A DNA stretch of 64,000 nt from the NCBI RefSeq assembly GCF_016862755.1, contig NZ_BONO01000003.1, positions 182,115 through 246,114 on the forward strand, read 5' to 3'. Position 1 is the stretch's first letter. Each line of letters opens with the position of its first letter. Below, piece after piece: positions 15,674 through 24,328 of the stretch. The position numbers and the translations under genes were made by a program. The notes under the pieces were generated by a model. The model did not search any database, was not told the DNA's origin, and saw only the letters and a program-made list of their open reading frames with translations. The stretch is from Cellulomonas pakistanensis (GTDB taxonomy: Bacteria; Actinomycetota; Actinomycetes; Actinomycetales; Cellulomonadaceae).

Positions 15674-16339
15674 TCAGGCGGTCGGGACGGGGTAGCCCTC
15701 GGAGGGCTGGACGACGACGAAGCCCGGGCCGTGGAACGCGTACTGGAACGCCTCACCGGTGCCGCCGCGCAGCAGCGAGCTCACGTTCATGCTCGACACG
15801 ACGCCCGGCGTGAGGTTCGCCGACCAGCACACCGCGGCGTTCGGGTCGACGAACGTGGGCTGCTGGGAGCAGTCGAGGATCATCGGCTGGCCGTGCGAGG
15901 TCAGCGCCACGGTGCCCTGCCCCTGGATCAGGGTGTTCCAGAACCCGCCGGTCATCATCCCGGCGCCCTTGGTCCGGTGCATGTCCCACTGCAGCGCCGC
16001 GTCGAACGCCAGCAGCGACGAGCCGCCCACGCTGATCGCGTCGCCCTCGAGCTGGAGCAGGAACACGTGCTCCGCGGCACGCGCGAAGAACACCTCGCCC
16101 GGGCCGGACACCCGCATGAGCGGCTGGTCGTCGGCGCTCATCGCGCGCTTGACGAACCGGGCGAGCGAGCCCGACGACTCGTGGTGGAACTGCACCTGCC
16201 CCTGGTGGGCGACCATCGCGCCCTTCGCGGCGAGCACGTCGGGGCCGAGCGTGACCTTGAGCATCTTGGTGCTCTGCAGGGCGAACCGCTCGGCGGACTG
16301 CACCTCGTTGTGGGCCTGGTCGAAGATCGGGCTGCGCAT
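15674..16339 (-). CDS. AIM24-family protein
   Basis: 221 residues of the AIM24 (TraP-like beta-sandwich) family: MRSPIFDQAHNE start, KVTLGPDVLAAKGAMVAHQG, GPGEVFFAR, a Gly-rich GAGMMTGGFWNTLIQGQGTVAL segment and a C-terminal FHGPGFVVVQ. The family is widespread in bacteria and mitochondria; no enzymatic activity is established. The ATG at 16339 matches the usual family start and has CATGAT six bases upstream, a weak leaderless -10. It is the first gene of the five-gene operon, separated from the adenylating enzyme by only 5 nt. Confidence 0.88.
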   Translation of the reverse strand: MRSPIFDQAHNEVQSAERFALQSTKMLKVTLGPDVLAAKGAMVAHQGQVQFHHESSGSLARFVKRAMSADDQPLMRVSGPGEVFFARAAEHVFLLQLEGDAISVGGSSLLAFDAALQWDMHRTKGAGMMTGGFWNTLIQGQGTVALTSHGQPMILDCSQQPTFVDPNAAVCWSANLTPGVVSSMNVSSLLRGGTGEAFQYAFHGPGFVVVQPSEGYPVPTA

Positions 16340-16477
16340 GCGCCGATCATGCCCGAGATGCGCAGGTGGCAGGCGCGCGACCGCCCGCCGGACCGGCGGG
16401 ATCACCCGTCCGGACCGCGGTCGTCGCGGCCGGCGGCGGTCGCCGCGCGGCTGGGTCGCGGCCGGCGGCCCGGCGGG

Positions 16478-19051
16478 TCAGAGCTTGGTGACCGGCGAGT
16501 ACCGCAGCAGCAGCCGCTTGGTGCCCTCGGTGCCGAAGTCGACCTTCGCGACCGCGTTCGGCCCGCCGCCCTCGACCGCGACGACGGTGCCCAGCCCGTA
16601 GGCGTCGTGGGTGACCTTGTCCCCCACCGTGAGCGTCGGGATGGCCGCGTCCGGGCGCGGGGTCGCCGAGCCGAACGTCGCGCCGCCGGACCCGGGCGCC
16701 TTGCGGGGCGGCTCGCCGGCGCGGGACGCGGCCGAGCTCTTCTTCCAGCTCGGCGTGGTGCCGGACCCGGAGCCCGACCGGTCGCCGTAGCCGCCGCCCG
16801 AGGAGTAGCCCGACCGACCGCCGAGGAACCCGCCGGGGCCGCGCAGCCGGTCGTTCGACGACTCGCGCCGCCGCCAGTCGATGAGGTCCTCGGGCAGGTC
16901 GTCGAGGAACCGGCTCGGCGGGAACTCGTTGGGCACGCCCCACGCGGTGCGGACGGCGGCGCGCGAGATGTACAGCCGCTGCCGCGCGCGGGTCAGGCCG
17001 ACGTACGCGAGCCGGCGCTCCTCGGCGAGCTGGTCGGTGTCGGCCAGCGACCGCATGTGCGGGAAGGTGCCGTCCTCCATGCCGGTGAGGAACACGACCG
17101 GGAACTCCAGGCCCTTGGCCGTGTGCAGGGTCATGAGCGTGATGACGCCCTGGTCCGGCTTCGGCTGGCCGTCCTCGTCGTCGCCGCCGTCGTCGGACGG
17201 GATCTGGTCGGAGTCGGCGACCAGCGACACCCGCTCGAGGAAGTCCGCGAGGTCGCCGTCGGGGTCGGACTGCTCGAACTCCGAGGCCACCGCGTGCAGC
17301 TCGGCGAGGTTCTCGACGCGGGTCTGGTCCTGCGGGTCCTCGCTCGCGCGCAGCTCGGCGAGGTAGCCGCTGCGGTCGAGGACGACGGACAGGATCTCGG
17401 CCGGGCCGGCGCCCGAGTCGGCGAGCGCGCGGAGGTCGGCCATCATCTCGGCGAACGACCGCAGGCCGGTGACCGCGCGCGTGCCGAGGCCGGGCACGTC
17501 CTCCAGCCGCTCGAGCGCGGCACCGAACGAGATCCGCTCGCGCTCCGCGTGGCCCGCGACCATCGCCTCGGACCGGTCGCCGAGCCCGCGCTTGGGCACG
17601 TTGAGGATCCGGCGCAGGTTGACGTCGTCGTCGGGGTTGGCGACCGCGCGCAGGTACGCCACGGCGTCCTTGATCTCGCGCCGCTCGTAGAACCGGGTGC
17701 CGCCGACGACCTTGTACGGCAGGCCGACGCGGATCAGCACCTCCTCCAGCGCGCGGGACTGCGCGTTGGCCCGGTAGAAGATCGCGACGTCGCCGGGGCG
17801 GACTCCGGCGGAGTCGCCGAGGCGGTCGATCTCCTCCGCGACGAACCGCGCCTCCTCGTGCTCGTTGTCCGCGACGTAGGCGACGATCTTCGGCCCGGAG
17901 CCGGAGTCGGTCCACAGCCGCTTGGCCTGGCGTCCCGGGTTCTTGCTGATCACCGCGTTCGCGGCGGACAGGATCGTCTGGGTCGAGCGGTAGTTCTGCT
18001 CGAGCAGGATCGTCGTCGCGTCCGGGTAGTCGGCCTCGAACTCCATGATGTTGCGGATGCTGGCACCGCGGAACGCGTAGATCGACTGGTCGGCGTCGCC
18101 GACGACCGTGAGCTCGCCGCGCGGCAGGTCCTGGGCGTCGGTGCCCGCGCCGGCGAGCTCGCGCACGAGCACGTACTGCGCGTGGTTGGTGTCCTGGTAC
18201 TCGTCGACGAGCACGTGCCGGAACCGGCGGCGGTAGTGCTCGGCGACCGCGGGGAACGCCTGCAGCAGGTTGACCGTCGTCATGATGAGGTCGTCGAAGT
18301 CGAGCGCGTTCGCCTGGCGCAGCCGCTGCTGGTACCGGGTGTAGACCTGCGCCAGCGCCTGGTCGAAGTCGTTCGAGCCGCTCGCGGTGGCCGCGAACGC
18401 GTCGGGGTCGACCAGCTCGTCCTTGAGGTTGGAGATCTTGGACTGCAGCGCCTTCGGCGGGTACTTCTTGGGGTCCAGGTCGAGCTCGCGCGCCACCAGG
18501 CTCAGCAGCCGCTGGGAGTCGGCGGAGTCGTAGATCGAGAACGACTGCCGCAGGCCGAGCGTGGCGGCCTCGCGCCGCAGGATCCGCACGCACGCCGAGT
18601 GGAACGTCGACACCCACATCATCCGGGCGGACGGGCCCACCAGCGACGCCACGCGCTCGCGCATCTCGGCCGCGGCCTTGTTGGTGAAGGTGATCGCGAG
18701 GATCTCCCCCGCGCGCGCCTGCCGGGTCGCCAGCAGGTGCGCGATGCGGTGGGTGAGCACCCGGGTCTTGCCCGAGCCGGCGCCCGCGACGATGAGCAGC
18801 GGCCCGCCGTGGTGCAGCACCGCGGCCCGCTGCTGCGGGTTGAGGCCGACCAGCAGCGCGTCCGCGTCGATCGACGGGGCGCGGCCGCGCGTACCGCGGC
18901 GGTCGTCGCCGTCACCGGGCGCGTCGGGGGCCTCGCCCGCGCCGGCGCCGTCGCCGGGCTGGTCACCGCGCGGCGGCACGGCGGCCGGCAGGCGACCGAG
19001 GTCGGAGAGGGCGAGTCCTGGCAGCGGGAGGTTCTCGAAGAGCGACGTCAT
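16478..19051 (-). CDS. pcrA: PcrA/UvrD superfamily-1 DNA helicase
   Basis: 857 residues. After a low-complexity N-terminus (about 70 residues) the SF1A motifs follow in order: LNPQQRAAV (Q), AGAGSGKT (Walker A), FHSACVRILRR, LVDEYQDTNHAQY (Walker B), GDADQSIYAFRGA (III), LEQNYRST (IV), TLHTAKGLEFPVVF (V) and YVGLTRARQRL (VI). The C-terminus carries the PcrA-type Tudor-like module GDKVTHDAYGLGTVVAVEG that binds RNA polymerase in homologues. It unwinds DNA in nucleotide excision repair and clears stalled polymerases. The ATG at 19051 is supported by TAGGCT ten bases upstream. No operon partner is apparent. Confidence 0.97.
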   Translation of the reverse strand: MTSLFENLPLPGLALSDLGRLPAAVPPRGDQPGDGAGAGEAPDAPGDGDDRRGTRGRAPSIDADALLVGLNPQQRAAVLHHGGPLLIVAGAGSGKTRVLTHRIAHLLATRQARAGEILAITFTNKAAAEMRERVASLVGPSARMMWVSTFHSACVRILRREAATLGLRQSFSIYDSADSQRLLSLVARELDLDPKKYPPKALQSKISNLKDELVDPDAFAATASGSNDFDQALAQVYTRYQQRLRQANALDFDDLIMTTVNLLQAFPAVAEHYRRRFRHVLVDEYQDTNHAQYVLVRELAGAGTDAQDLPRGELTVVGDADQSIYAFRGASIRNIMEFEADYPDATTILLEQNYRSTQTILSAANAVISKNPGRQAKRLWTDSGSGPKIVAYVADNEHEEARFVAEEIDRLGDSAGVRPGDVAIFYRANAQSRALEEVLIRVGLPYKVVGGTRFYERREIKDAVAYLRAVANPDDDVNLRRILNVPKRGLGDRSEAMVAGHAERERISFGAALERLEDVPGLGTRAVTGLRSFAEMMADLRALADSGAGPAEILSVVLDRSGYLAELRASEDPQDQTRVENLAELHAVASEFEQSDPDGDLADFLERVSLVADSDQIPSDDGGDDEDGQPKPDQGVITLMTLHTAKGLEFPVVFLTGMEDGTFPHMRSLADTDQLAEERRLAYVGLTRARQRLYISRAAVRTAWGVPNEFPPSRFLDDLPEDLIDWRRRESSNDRLRGPGGFLGGRSGYSSGGGYGDRSGSGSGTTPSWKKSSAASRAGEPPRKAPGSGGATFGSATPRPDAAIPTLTVGDKVTHDAYGLGTVVAVEGGGPNAVAKVDFGTEGTKRLLLRYSPVTKL

Positions 19052-19094
19052 GGCAGGGCCAAGCCTAGGCGCCCCCACCGACACCCGCGGTGCC

Positions 19095-21512
19095 TCAGCC
19101 GCGGGCCAGCAGCACCTCGCGCAGCGCGGACAGCAGCGACGGCGGCAGGCCCAGCGCCTCCAGGTGGGACAGCCGCACGTGCAGCGGCCGGTCCGACGTC
19201 GCCGCGGCCAGGGCGCGGGTCAGCAGCGCGTTCTCGGTCCACGCCCCGCGGAGCACCCGCAGCACCTCGTCGTCGACCGCCGGGCCGGCGAGCGGGACCG
19301 TGCCGCACGTCACCTCGAGCCGGGCGCCGGCGGGCACGCCGCGGACGTCGACGCGCAGCCGGCCGTCGTCGGTGACGCGGGTCCCGGCGGCGACGGGCGC
19401 GCCGCCGACCCGGGCCGTCACGCGCGCCGCGGCCTCGGCCGTCGCCCCCGCCGTCACCAGCGTCAGCGTCCAGTCCCGCTCGGCGGGCACGCACGCCGCG
19501 GCGCCCGCGACCGGCCCGACCGTCAGCGTCCCCGTCCCGTCGGCCCACGCCAGCGCCGTCCGCGCGATCCCCGCGGGGTCGGTGCCGTCGCCCGCCCCGT
19601 CGTCCTCGACCAGCGTGAACGCGCCGTCGGCGCCGGGCACGACCAGCAGCTCCAGGTGCGCGGGGTTCACCGGGTCGTTGCCCGGCACCTCGGCGCCGTC
19701 GAGCGGCACGATCGCACCCGGCCGGGCCAGCACCGGGATCGTGTCGAGCGGCCGGTGCAGGTCCAGCAGCCGGTCGCCGTCGTAGACCGCGCCCGTCAGC
19801 ACGTCGACCCAGGTGCCCGGCGGCAGCCAGGCCCGCACGGCCGAGGCCCGGGTGACGGGGTCGGTCGGGGTCGTCGCCGGCGCCACCAGCAGCTCCGAGC
19901 CGAACAGGAACTGCTGCGGGGCGTCGTACGCCTCCTCGCGGTCGGGCCACGCGTGGTACAGCGGGCGGACCAGCGCCTCCGACTCGGACGCGGCCCGGTG
20001 GTTCATCGTGTGCAGGTACGGCACGAGCCGGTGCCGCAGCTGCAGGAACGCCGTCTGCACCTGCCGCGCGTGCGGCCCGAACGACCACGGCTCCTTGCTG
20101 GTGAACGGGTTGTCCGAGGAGTGCAGCCGCAGGACCGGCGAGAACGTCCCGAGCTGCACCCACCGGGTCGCGAGCTCCTCGTCCCGGACGCCGAAGTAGT
20201 GCCCGCCGATGTCGTGCGACCACCAGCCGTAGCCGACGTTCGCGGCGGTCGCGGTGAACTCCGGCTGGAACGCGAGCGAGTCCCAGGTGATGACCGTGTC
20301 GCCGGAGAAGCCGACGGGGTACCGGTGGCTGCCCGGCCCGGCGTACCGGGAGAACGTCAGCCCGCGCCGGCCGTCGCGCGCGCTGTCGAGGTAGTGGAAG
20401 TGGTTGAGCATCCACAGCGGGTCGATCCCCGCGACCCGCGAGTGCGCGCCCTGCTGCCAGTCGACCCACCAGAAGTCGACGCCGTCCCGCTCCAGCCCGC
20501 GGTGCAGCACCGAGAAGTACGCGGCGAGGAACTCCCGGTCCGTCACGTCGAAGGCGATCGGGTCGCCGTCGGGCTCCCGGCCGAGCGCCGCGCACATCGC
20601 GGCGTAGGCGTCCTCGTGCGCCCGCACGCCGTCGGCGGGGTGCACGTTGAGCGTGACCCGCAGGCCCCGTTCGTGCAGCCACGAGAGCAGCGCGGGCGGG
20701 TCGGGGAACAGGTCCCGGTTCCACGTGTACCCGGTCCAGCCCGAGCCCAGCGCCGGGTCGACCTCCGTGACGTGCCAGTCCATGTCGAGCACCGACACCG
20801 ACAGCGGGATCCGCTCCGCGGCGAACCGCTCGACGACCTCCCGGTAGGCCTCGGCCGTGTACCGGTGGAACCGGCTCCACCAGGTGCCGAGCGCCCACCG
20901 CGGCAGCACGGGCACCGGGCCGGACACCGCGTGGAACGCGCGCAGCGCCTCGGCGTGGTCGTGCGCGTAGCCGAACACGTAGAGGTCCTGGCGGGAGCCG
21001 TCCCGCGGGGCGACCCAGCCGTCCGGCTCGAACACCATCGACGCCGAGTCGTCGAGCACCGCGTAGCCCTGCCGGGACACCACGCCGCCCTCGAGCGGCA
21101 CCCGGCCGTCCGCCTCGTCGAGCGTGCGCGCCGTGCCGCCGAGGCCCTCCGCCGGCTGCCCGTACCGCCACACCGAGTGGTACGCGCTGACGCCGCCGCT
21201 CACCTCCACCGACAGGCCCGCCGTGCTGAACGGCCCGCGGTCGTAGACCAGACGGAGCCGGGACGTCACGACCTCGACCACGTGCCCGCGGTCGACCACC
21301 CGGAACTCCGGCACCGGCAGCGCGCGGCGCCGGGCGAAGGTGCTGGGGCGGTCCTCGAACCGGCCGTCCTCGGCGTACTCCAGCCGCATCAGCCCGTCGG
21401 CGAGGACGGTGACGCGCCAGTGGTCGCCCTGGACGACGGCGCGCGGGTCGGCGGCGCCGTCGGGGGCGGGGCCGGTGGCGAGGGGGTGCTGGGGGGCGTC
21501 GGTGCCGCTCAT
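19095..21512 (-). CDS. GH31-family alpha-glycosidase
   Basis: 805 residues, cytoplasmic (no signal peptide). Family 31 features: LPRWALGTWWSRFHRYT at the barrel entry, SVLDMDWH, then DGVDFWWVDWQQG holding the probable nucleophile Asp, GFSGDTVITWDSL holding the probable acid/base Asp, GYGWWSHDIGGH, and a C-terminal beta domain with HYAWPDREEAYDAPQQFLFG-type residues. The WVDWQQG form instead of the commoner WxDMNE marks a less-studied subgroup, so the exact linkage (alpha-glucoside, alpha-xyloside or other) cannot be read. It is divergent from a LacI-type gene with a LacI operator between them, implying sugar-induced expression. Confidence 0.92.
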   Translation of the reverse strand: MSGTDAPQHPLATGPAPDGAADPRAVVQGDHWRVTVLADGLMRLEYAEDGRFEDRPSTFARRRALPVPEFRVVDRGHVVEVVTSRLRLVYDRGPFSTAGLSVEVSGGVSAYHSVWRYGQPAEGLGGTARTLDEADGRVPLEGGVVSRQGYAVLDDSASMVFEPDGWVAPRDGSRQDLYVFGYAHDHAEALRAFHAVSGPVPVLPRWALGTWWSRFHRYTAEAYREVVERFAAERIPLSVSVLDMDWHVTEVDPALGSGWTGYTWNRDLFPDPPALLSWLHERGLRVTLNVHPADGVRAHEDAYAAMCAALGREPDGDPIAFDVTDREFLAAYFSVLHRGLERDGVDFWWVDWQQGAHSRVAGIDPLWMLNHFHYLDSARDGRRGLTFSRYAGPGSHRYPVGFSGDTVITWDSLAFQPEFTATAANVGYGWWSHDIGGHYFGVRDEELATRWVQLGTFSPVLRLHSSDNPFTSKEPWSFGPHARQVQTAFLQLRHRLVPYLHTMNHRAASESEALVRPLYHAWPDREEAYDAPQQFLFGSELLVAPATTPTDPVTRASAVRAWLPPGTWVDVLTGAVYDGDRLLDLHRPLDTIPVLARPGAIVPLDGAEVPGNDPVNPAHLELLVVPGADGAFTLVEDDGAGDGTDPAGIARTALAWADGTGTLTVGPVAGAAACVPAERDWTLTLVTAGATAEAAARVTARVGGAPVAAGTRVTDDGRLRVDVRGVPAGARLEVTCGTVPLAGPAVDDEVLRVLRGAWTENALLTRALAAATSDRPLHVRLSHLEALGLPPSLLSALREVLLARG

Positions 21513-21521
21513 GACGACCTG

Positions 21522-21533
21522 TTTAACGCTAAA
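21522..21533. promoter_or_regulatory. LacI-family operator in the GH31/lacI intergenic region
   Basis: TTTAACGCTAAA, a 12-bp palindrome with the central CG that LacI-family regulators require. It lies 10 nt before the GH31 start and 39 nt before the lacI start, and is the only strongly AT-rich spot there. Confidence 0.8.
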
Positions 21534-21572
21534 GTGGCGCGCACGTCAACGCCGATCAGGGAGGCTGCGCCG

Positions 21573-22604
21573 GTGGACACGGTCACGCTCAAGGACGTCG
21601 CGCGCGCCGTCGGCGTCAGCGTGATGACGGTGTCGAACGTGGTCAACGGGCGGCTGGACCGCGTCTCCCCCGCGACCGCCGCGCGGGTCGAGGCCGCCGT
21701 CGCCGACCTCGGCTACGTGCCCAGCGCCGCGGCCCGGACGCTCGTCGCGCGCCGCAGCGGGCTGGTCGGGCTGCTGCTGCCCGGCCGGGCCGACGCCGCG
21801 AGCCTGCTCGGGTCGCCGCACGACGTGGCGGTCACCGGGGCGCTCGAGGCGGCGCTGCGCCGCCACGACCACCACCTGATGCTGCGCGGGGTCACCACGG
21901 CCGCCGACGTGCGCGACTCCGTGCGGCGGTGGGGGCTCGATGGCGTCGTCCTGATGGGGTTCACGGACGCCGCGGTGGCGGGGCTCGACCTGCCCACGAC
22001 CCTGCCCGCGGTGCTGGTCGACGCGGGCGGGCCGGCCGGCCCGACGCAGGCGCGGGTCGGGTCCGACGACCTCGGCGGCGGGCGGCTGGCCGGGAAGCAC
22101 CTGACCGGGCTCGGCCACCGGCGGCTGGTGCTCTGCGGGCCGGCGGACGGCACCAGCGGCGTGGTCGAGGCGCGCCTCGCGGGCTTCCGGGCGGCCGCGA
22201 GCGCCGCGGGGCTGCCGGCGTCCGCGGTGCGGGTGCTGGACGCGCGGACGACGTACGGCGACGGGGTGGCGCTCGGCTCGCGGCTCGCCGCGGACGTGCG
22301 CGCGGGGGCCGTCACCGCCGTGCTCGCGACCGCCGACGTGCTCGCGGCCGGCGTCGTGCGCGGGCTGACCGACGCCGGGGTCCGGGTGCCGGACGACGTG
22401 TCGGTGCTCGGCTACGACGACGCGGAGCTCGCCCGGCAGGTCACCCCCCGGCTGTCGACCGTCGGGCAGGACACGGGCGGCAAGGGGCGGCTCGCGGCGG
22501 AGCTGCTGCTCGGGCTGGTGACCGGGGACGGCGCCGGGGTGCGGGCCGCGACGGTGCCGGTCGCGCTGGTGGCGCGGGAGTCGACCGGGCCGGCGCCGGG
22601 CTGA
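21573..22604 (+). CDS. LacI-family transcriptional regulator
   Basis: 343 residues: N-terminal LacI HTH with hinge helix (VTLKDVARAVGVSVMTVSNVVNG, then LGYVPSAAARTLVARRS), followed by a periplasmic-binding-protein-like sugar domain (GLVGLLLPG, VGSDDLGGGRLAGKHL, LGHRRLVLCG, VLGYDDAELARQVTPRLSTVGQD). The GTG at 21573 is chosen for the canonical start and the GGGAGG ribosome site 9 nt upstream. Divergent from the GH31 gene and next to a TTTAACGCTAAA operator, it is probably the local repressor, relieved by an oligosaccharide or its product. No transporter genes are adjacent. Confidence 0.95.
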   Translation: MDTVTLKDVARAVGVSVMTVSNVVNGRLDRVSPATAARVEAAVADLGYVPSAAARTLVARRSGLVGLLLPGRADAASLLGSPHDVAVTGALEAALRRHDHHLMLRGVTTAADVRDSVRRWGLDGVVLMGFTDAAVAGLDLPTTLPAVLVDAGGPAGPTQARVGSDDLGGGRLAGKHLTGLGHRRLVLCGPADGTSGVVEARLAGFRAAASAAGLPASAVRVLDARTTYGDGVALGSRLAADVRAGAVTAVLATADVLAAGVVRGLTDAGVRVPDDVSVLGYDDAELARQVTPRLSTVGQDTGGKGRLAAELLLGLVTGDGAGVRAATVPVALVARESTGPAPG

Positions 22605-22664
22605 CGGCTCTCGTCGGAGGTCCGTCGTCGGACGCGCCGGGGCGGACCGCGCCGATGCGACGCG

Positions 22665-23015
22665 TCAGCGCCAGAGCACCGCCACGACCACGTTCGCCAG
22701 CGTCAGCCCCAGCGTCGCGCCGACCAGCCCCCGCGTGACCCGCTCGGGCCGGCGCGTGCCGTACCAGACCAGCCCGGTCACCACGAGCGCGACGACGAGC
22801 TTCACGCCGATCTTGGCGTTGTCCGGCGGCTCGAGCCCGCCGACCTCGGCGGACCGCAGCCCGACCATGACGATCCCCGTGACCAGCGCGGTCAGGGCGC
22901 CGTGCAGCGCGCCCCTCGGGAACGCCGGCGTGCGCAGCGTGACGAGGCAGCCGCCCAGCACGATCGCCCAGCCGACCAGGTGCAGCACGACCAGCAGGCC
23001 GTACACGACGTCCAT
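22665..23015 (-). CDS. Four-helix integral membrane protein
   Basis: 116 residues almost entirely in four hydrophobic helices (about 2-25, 38-55, 68-85 and 97-114), starting VYGLLVVLHLVGWAIVLGG with a conserved-looking His in the first helix and NAKIGVKLVVALVV in the third. This layout is common among small actinobacterial membrane proteins of unknown function; the His in helix 1 recalls haem-binding or CopD-like proteins but is not proof. It is convergent with lacI and divergent from the DUF4190-like gene. A GGGAAG ribosome site precedes the ATG at 23015. Confidence 0.8.
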   Translation of the reverse strand: MDVVYGLLVVLHLVGWAIVLGGCLVTLRTPAFPRGALHGALTALVTGIVMVGLRSAEVGGLEPPDNAKIGVKLVVALVVTGLVWYGTRRPERVTRGLVGATLGLTLANVVVAVLWR

Positions 23016-23113
23016 CGGAACTTCCCTCGCTCGGCGCCCGGTACGTGACAGGATCCCTGCGCGGCCCGCCGGCCGCGCACCGCTGTGCCCGACGAGCCGA
23101 ATCCGAGGATGTC

Positions 23114-23629
23114 ATGACCACGCCCGTGCCCCCGAACTCCGGCGAGCCGAACCCGGGCGAGGCCCAGCCCGAGCGCCCGCACGCCGACGAGCCGCAGGGC
23201 GTGACGCCTCCGGTGCCGGGCGGCCACCCCGCCCCCGGTGCCTACCCGGCTCCGGGCGCGTACCCCGCCGCGCCCGAGGCGTACGGCTCCGCGCCCTACG
23301 GCTCCGCCCCGGGCCCGTACCCGGTCGCAGCGCAGCCGGCCCCGAGCCCCACGCTGGCGATCGTCGGTCTCGTGACCGCCGTGATCCCGTGCACCGCGCT
23401 CATCGGCCTCGTGATCAGCATCGTCGTGCTGGTCCGCGGCCGCCGCGGCGGCGTGCCGGGCCGCGGGCTCGCGGTCGCCGGCGTGATCGTCGGCGCGCTG
23501 TGGCTGGTCGCCGGCGTCGTGGCGCTGGCGCTCGGCGCGTTCGGGGTCGCCTCGCTCGTCGAGACCTGCGCCGAGCTCGGCAACGGCGTGCACTACGTCG
23601 ACGGAGTCCGCTACGAGTGCAACGTCTGA
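23114..23629 (+). CDS. DUF4190-like membrane protein with Pro-rich N-terminus
   Basis: 171 residues. The first 80 residues are Pro/Gly/Tyr-rich (AYPAPGAYPAAPEAYGSAPYGS), then two membrane helices in the DUF4190 pattern (PTLAIVGLVTAVIPCTALIGLVISIVVLVRGRR and GLAVAGVIVGALWLVAGVVALAL) and a short Cys-containing tail (ETCAELGNG, YECNV) that probably lies outside and could form a disulfide. The function of this fold is not known. It is convergent with the LuxR response-regulator gene. Confidence 0.82.
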   Translation: MTTPVPPNSGEPNPGEAQPERPHADEPQGVTPPVPGGHPAPGAYPAPGAYPAAPEAYGSAPYGSAPGPYPVAAQPAPSPTLAIVGLVTAVIPCTALIGLVISIVVLVRGRRGGVPGRGLAVAGVIVGALWLVAGVVALALGAFGVASLVETCAELGNGVHYVDGVRYECNV

Positions 23630-23668
23630 CGCGCCACCCCGGGTGACCCCGGCGGCGGCGTGCCCGGC

Positions 23669-24328
23669 TCAGAGCAGCCGGCGCGCCGCCGCCCACCGGG
23701 TCAGCTCGTGCCGCGACGACAGCTGCAGCTTCCGCAGCACCGCGGACACGTGCGTCTCGACGGTCTTGATCGAGATGAACAGCTCCCCCGCGACCTCGCG
23801 GTAGGAGTACCCGCGGGCGATCAGCCGCATGACCTCGCGCTCCCGGGCCGACAGCCGGTCGAGCTCGTCGTCGCCGGTCGCCACGTCGCCCGCCGCCGCC
23901 CCGAACGCGTCGAGCACGAAGCCCGCGAGCCGCGGCGAGAACACGGCGTCGCCGCCCGCCACGCGCAGCACCGCGTCGCACAGGTCGGGGCCGGAGATCG
24001 CCTTGGTGACGTAGCCGCGCGCGCCGGCGCGGATCACGGCGACGACGTCCTCGGCGGCGTCCGAGACCGACAGCGCGAGGAACCGCGTCCCGCCCAGCAG
24101 GTCGGTGCACGCGCGGATGACCTCGGCGCCACCGCCGCCGTCGCCCCCGGGCAGGTGCACGTCCAGCAGCACGACCGGCGGCTGCGTCGCGCGGACGACC
24201 TGGATCGCCTCGTCGACCGTGGCGGCCTCGCCGACGACGTGCACCCGGTCGTCGAGGGACGCCTTGACGCCCGCGCGGAACATCAGGTGGTCGTCGACCA
24301 GCACCACGTCGACCGGAGCGTCGTTCAT
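23669..24328 (-). CDS. LuxR/NarL-family response regulator
   Basis: 219 residues: receiver domain (VDVVLVDDHLMFRAGVKASL, VVLLDVHLPGGDG with the phosphoacceptor Asp, LALSVSD, GARGYVTKAISG with the conserved Lys) and a C-terminal LuxR HTH (LSAREREVMRLIARGYSYREVAGELFISIKTVETHVSAVLRKLQL). It overlaps the upstream histidine-kinase gene by 4 nt (ATGA), so the pair is co-translated and is surely a cognate two-component system. With the PspC proteins next door it probably controls an envelope-stress response, likely including the divergent PspC gene. Confidence 0.95.
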   Translation of the reverse strand: MNDAPVDVVLVDDHLMFRAGVKASLDDRVHVVGEAATVDEAIQVVRATQPPVVLLDVHLPGGDGGGGAEVIRACTDLLGGTRFLALSVSDAAEDVVAVIRAGARGYVTKAISGPDLCDAVLRVAGGDAVFSPRLAGFVLDAFGAAAGDVATGDDELDRLSAREREVMRLIARGYSYREVAGELFISIKTVETHVSAVLRKLQLSSRHELTRWAAARRLL

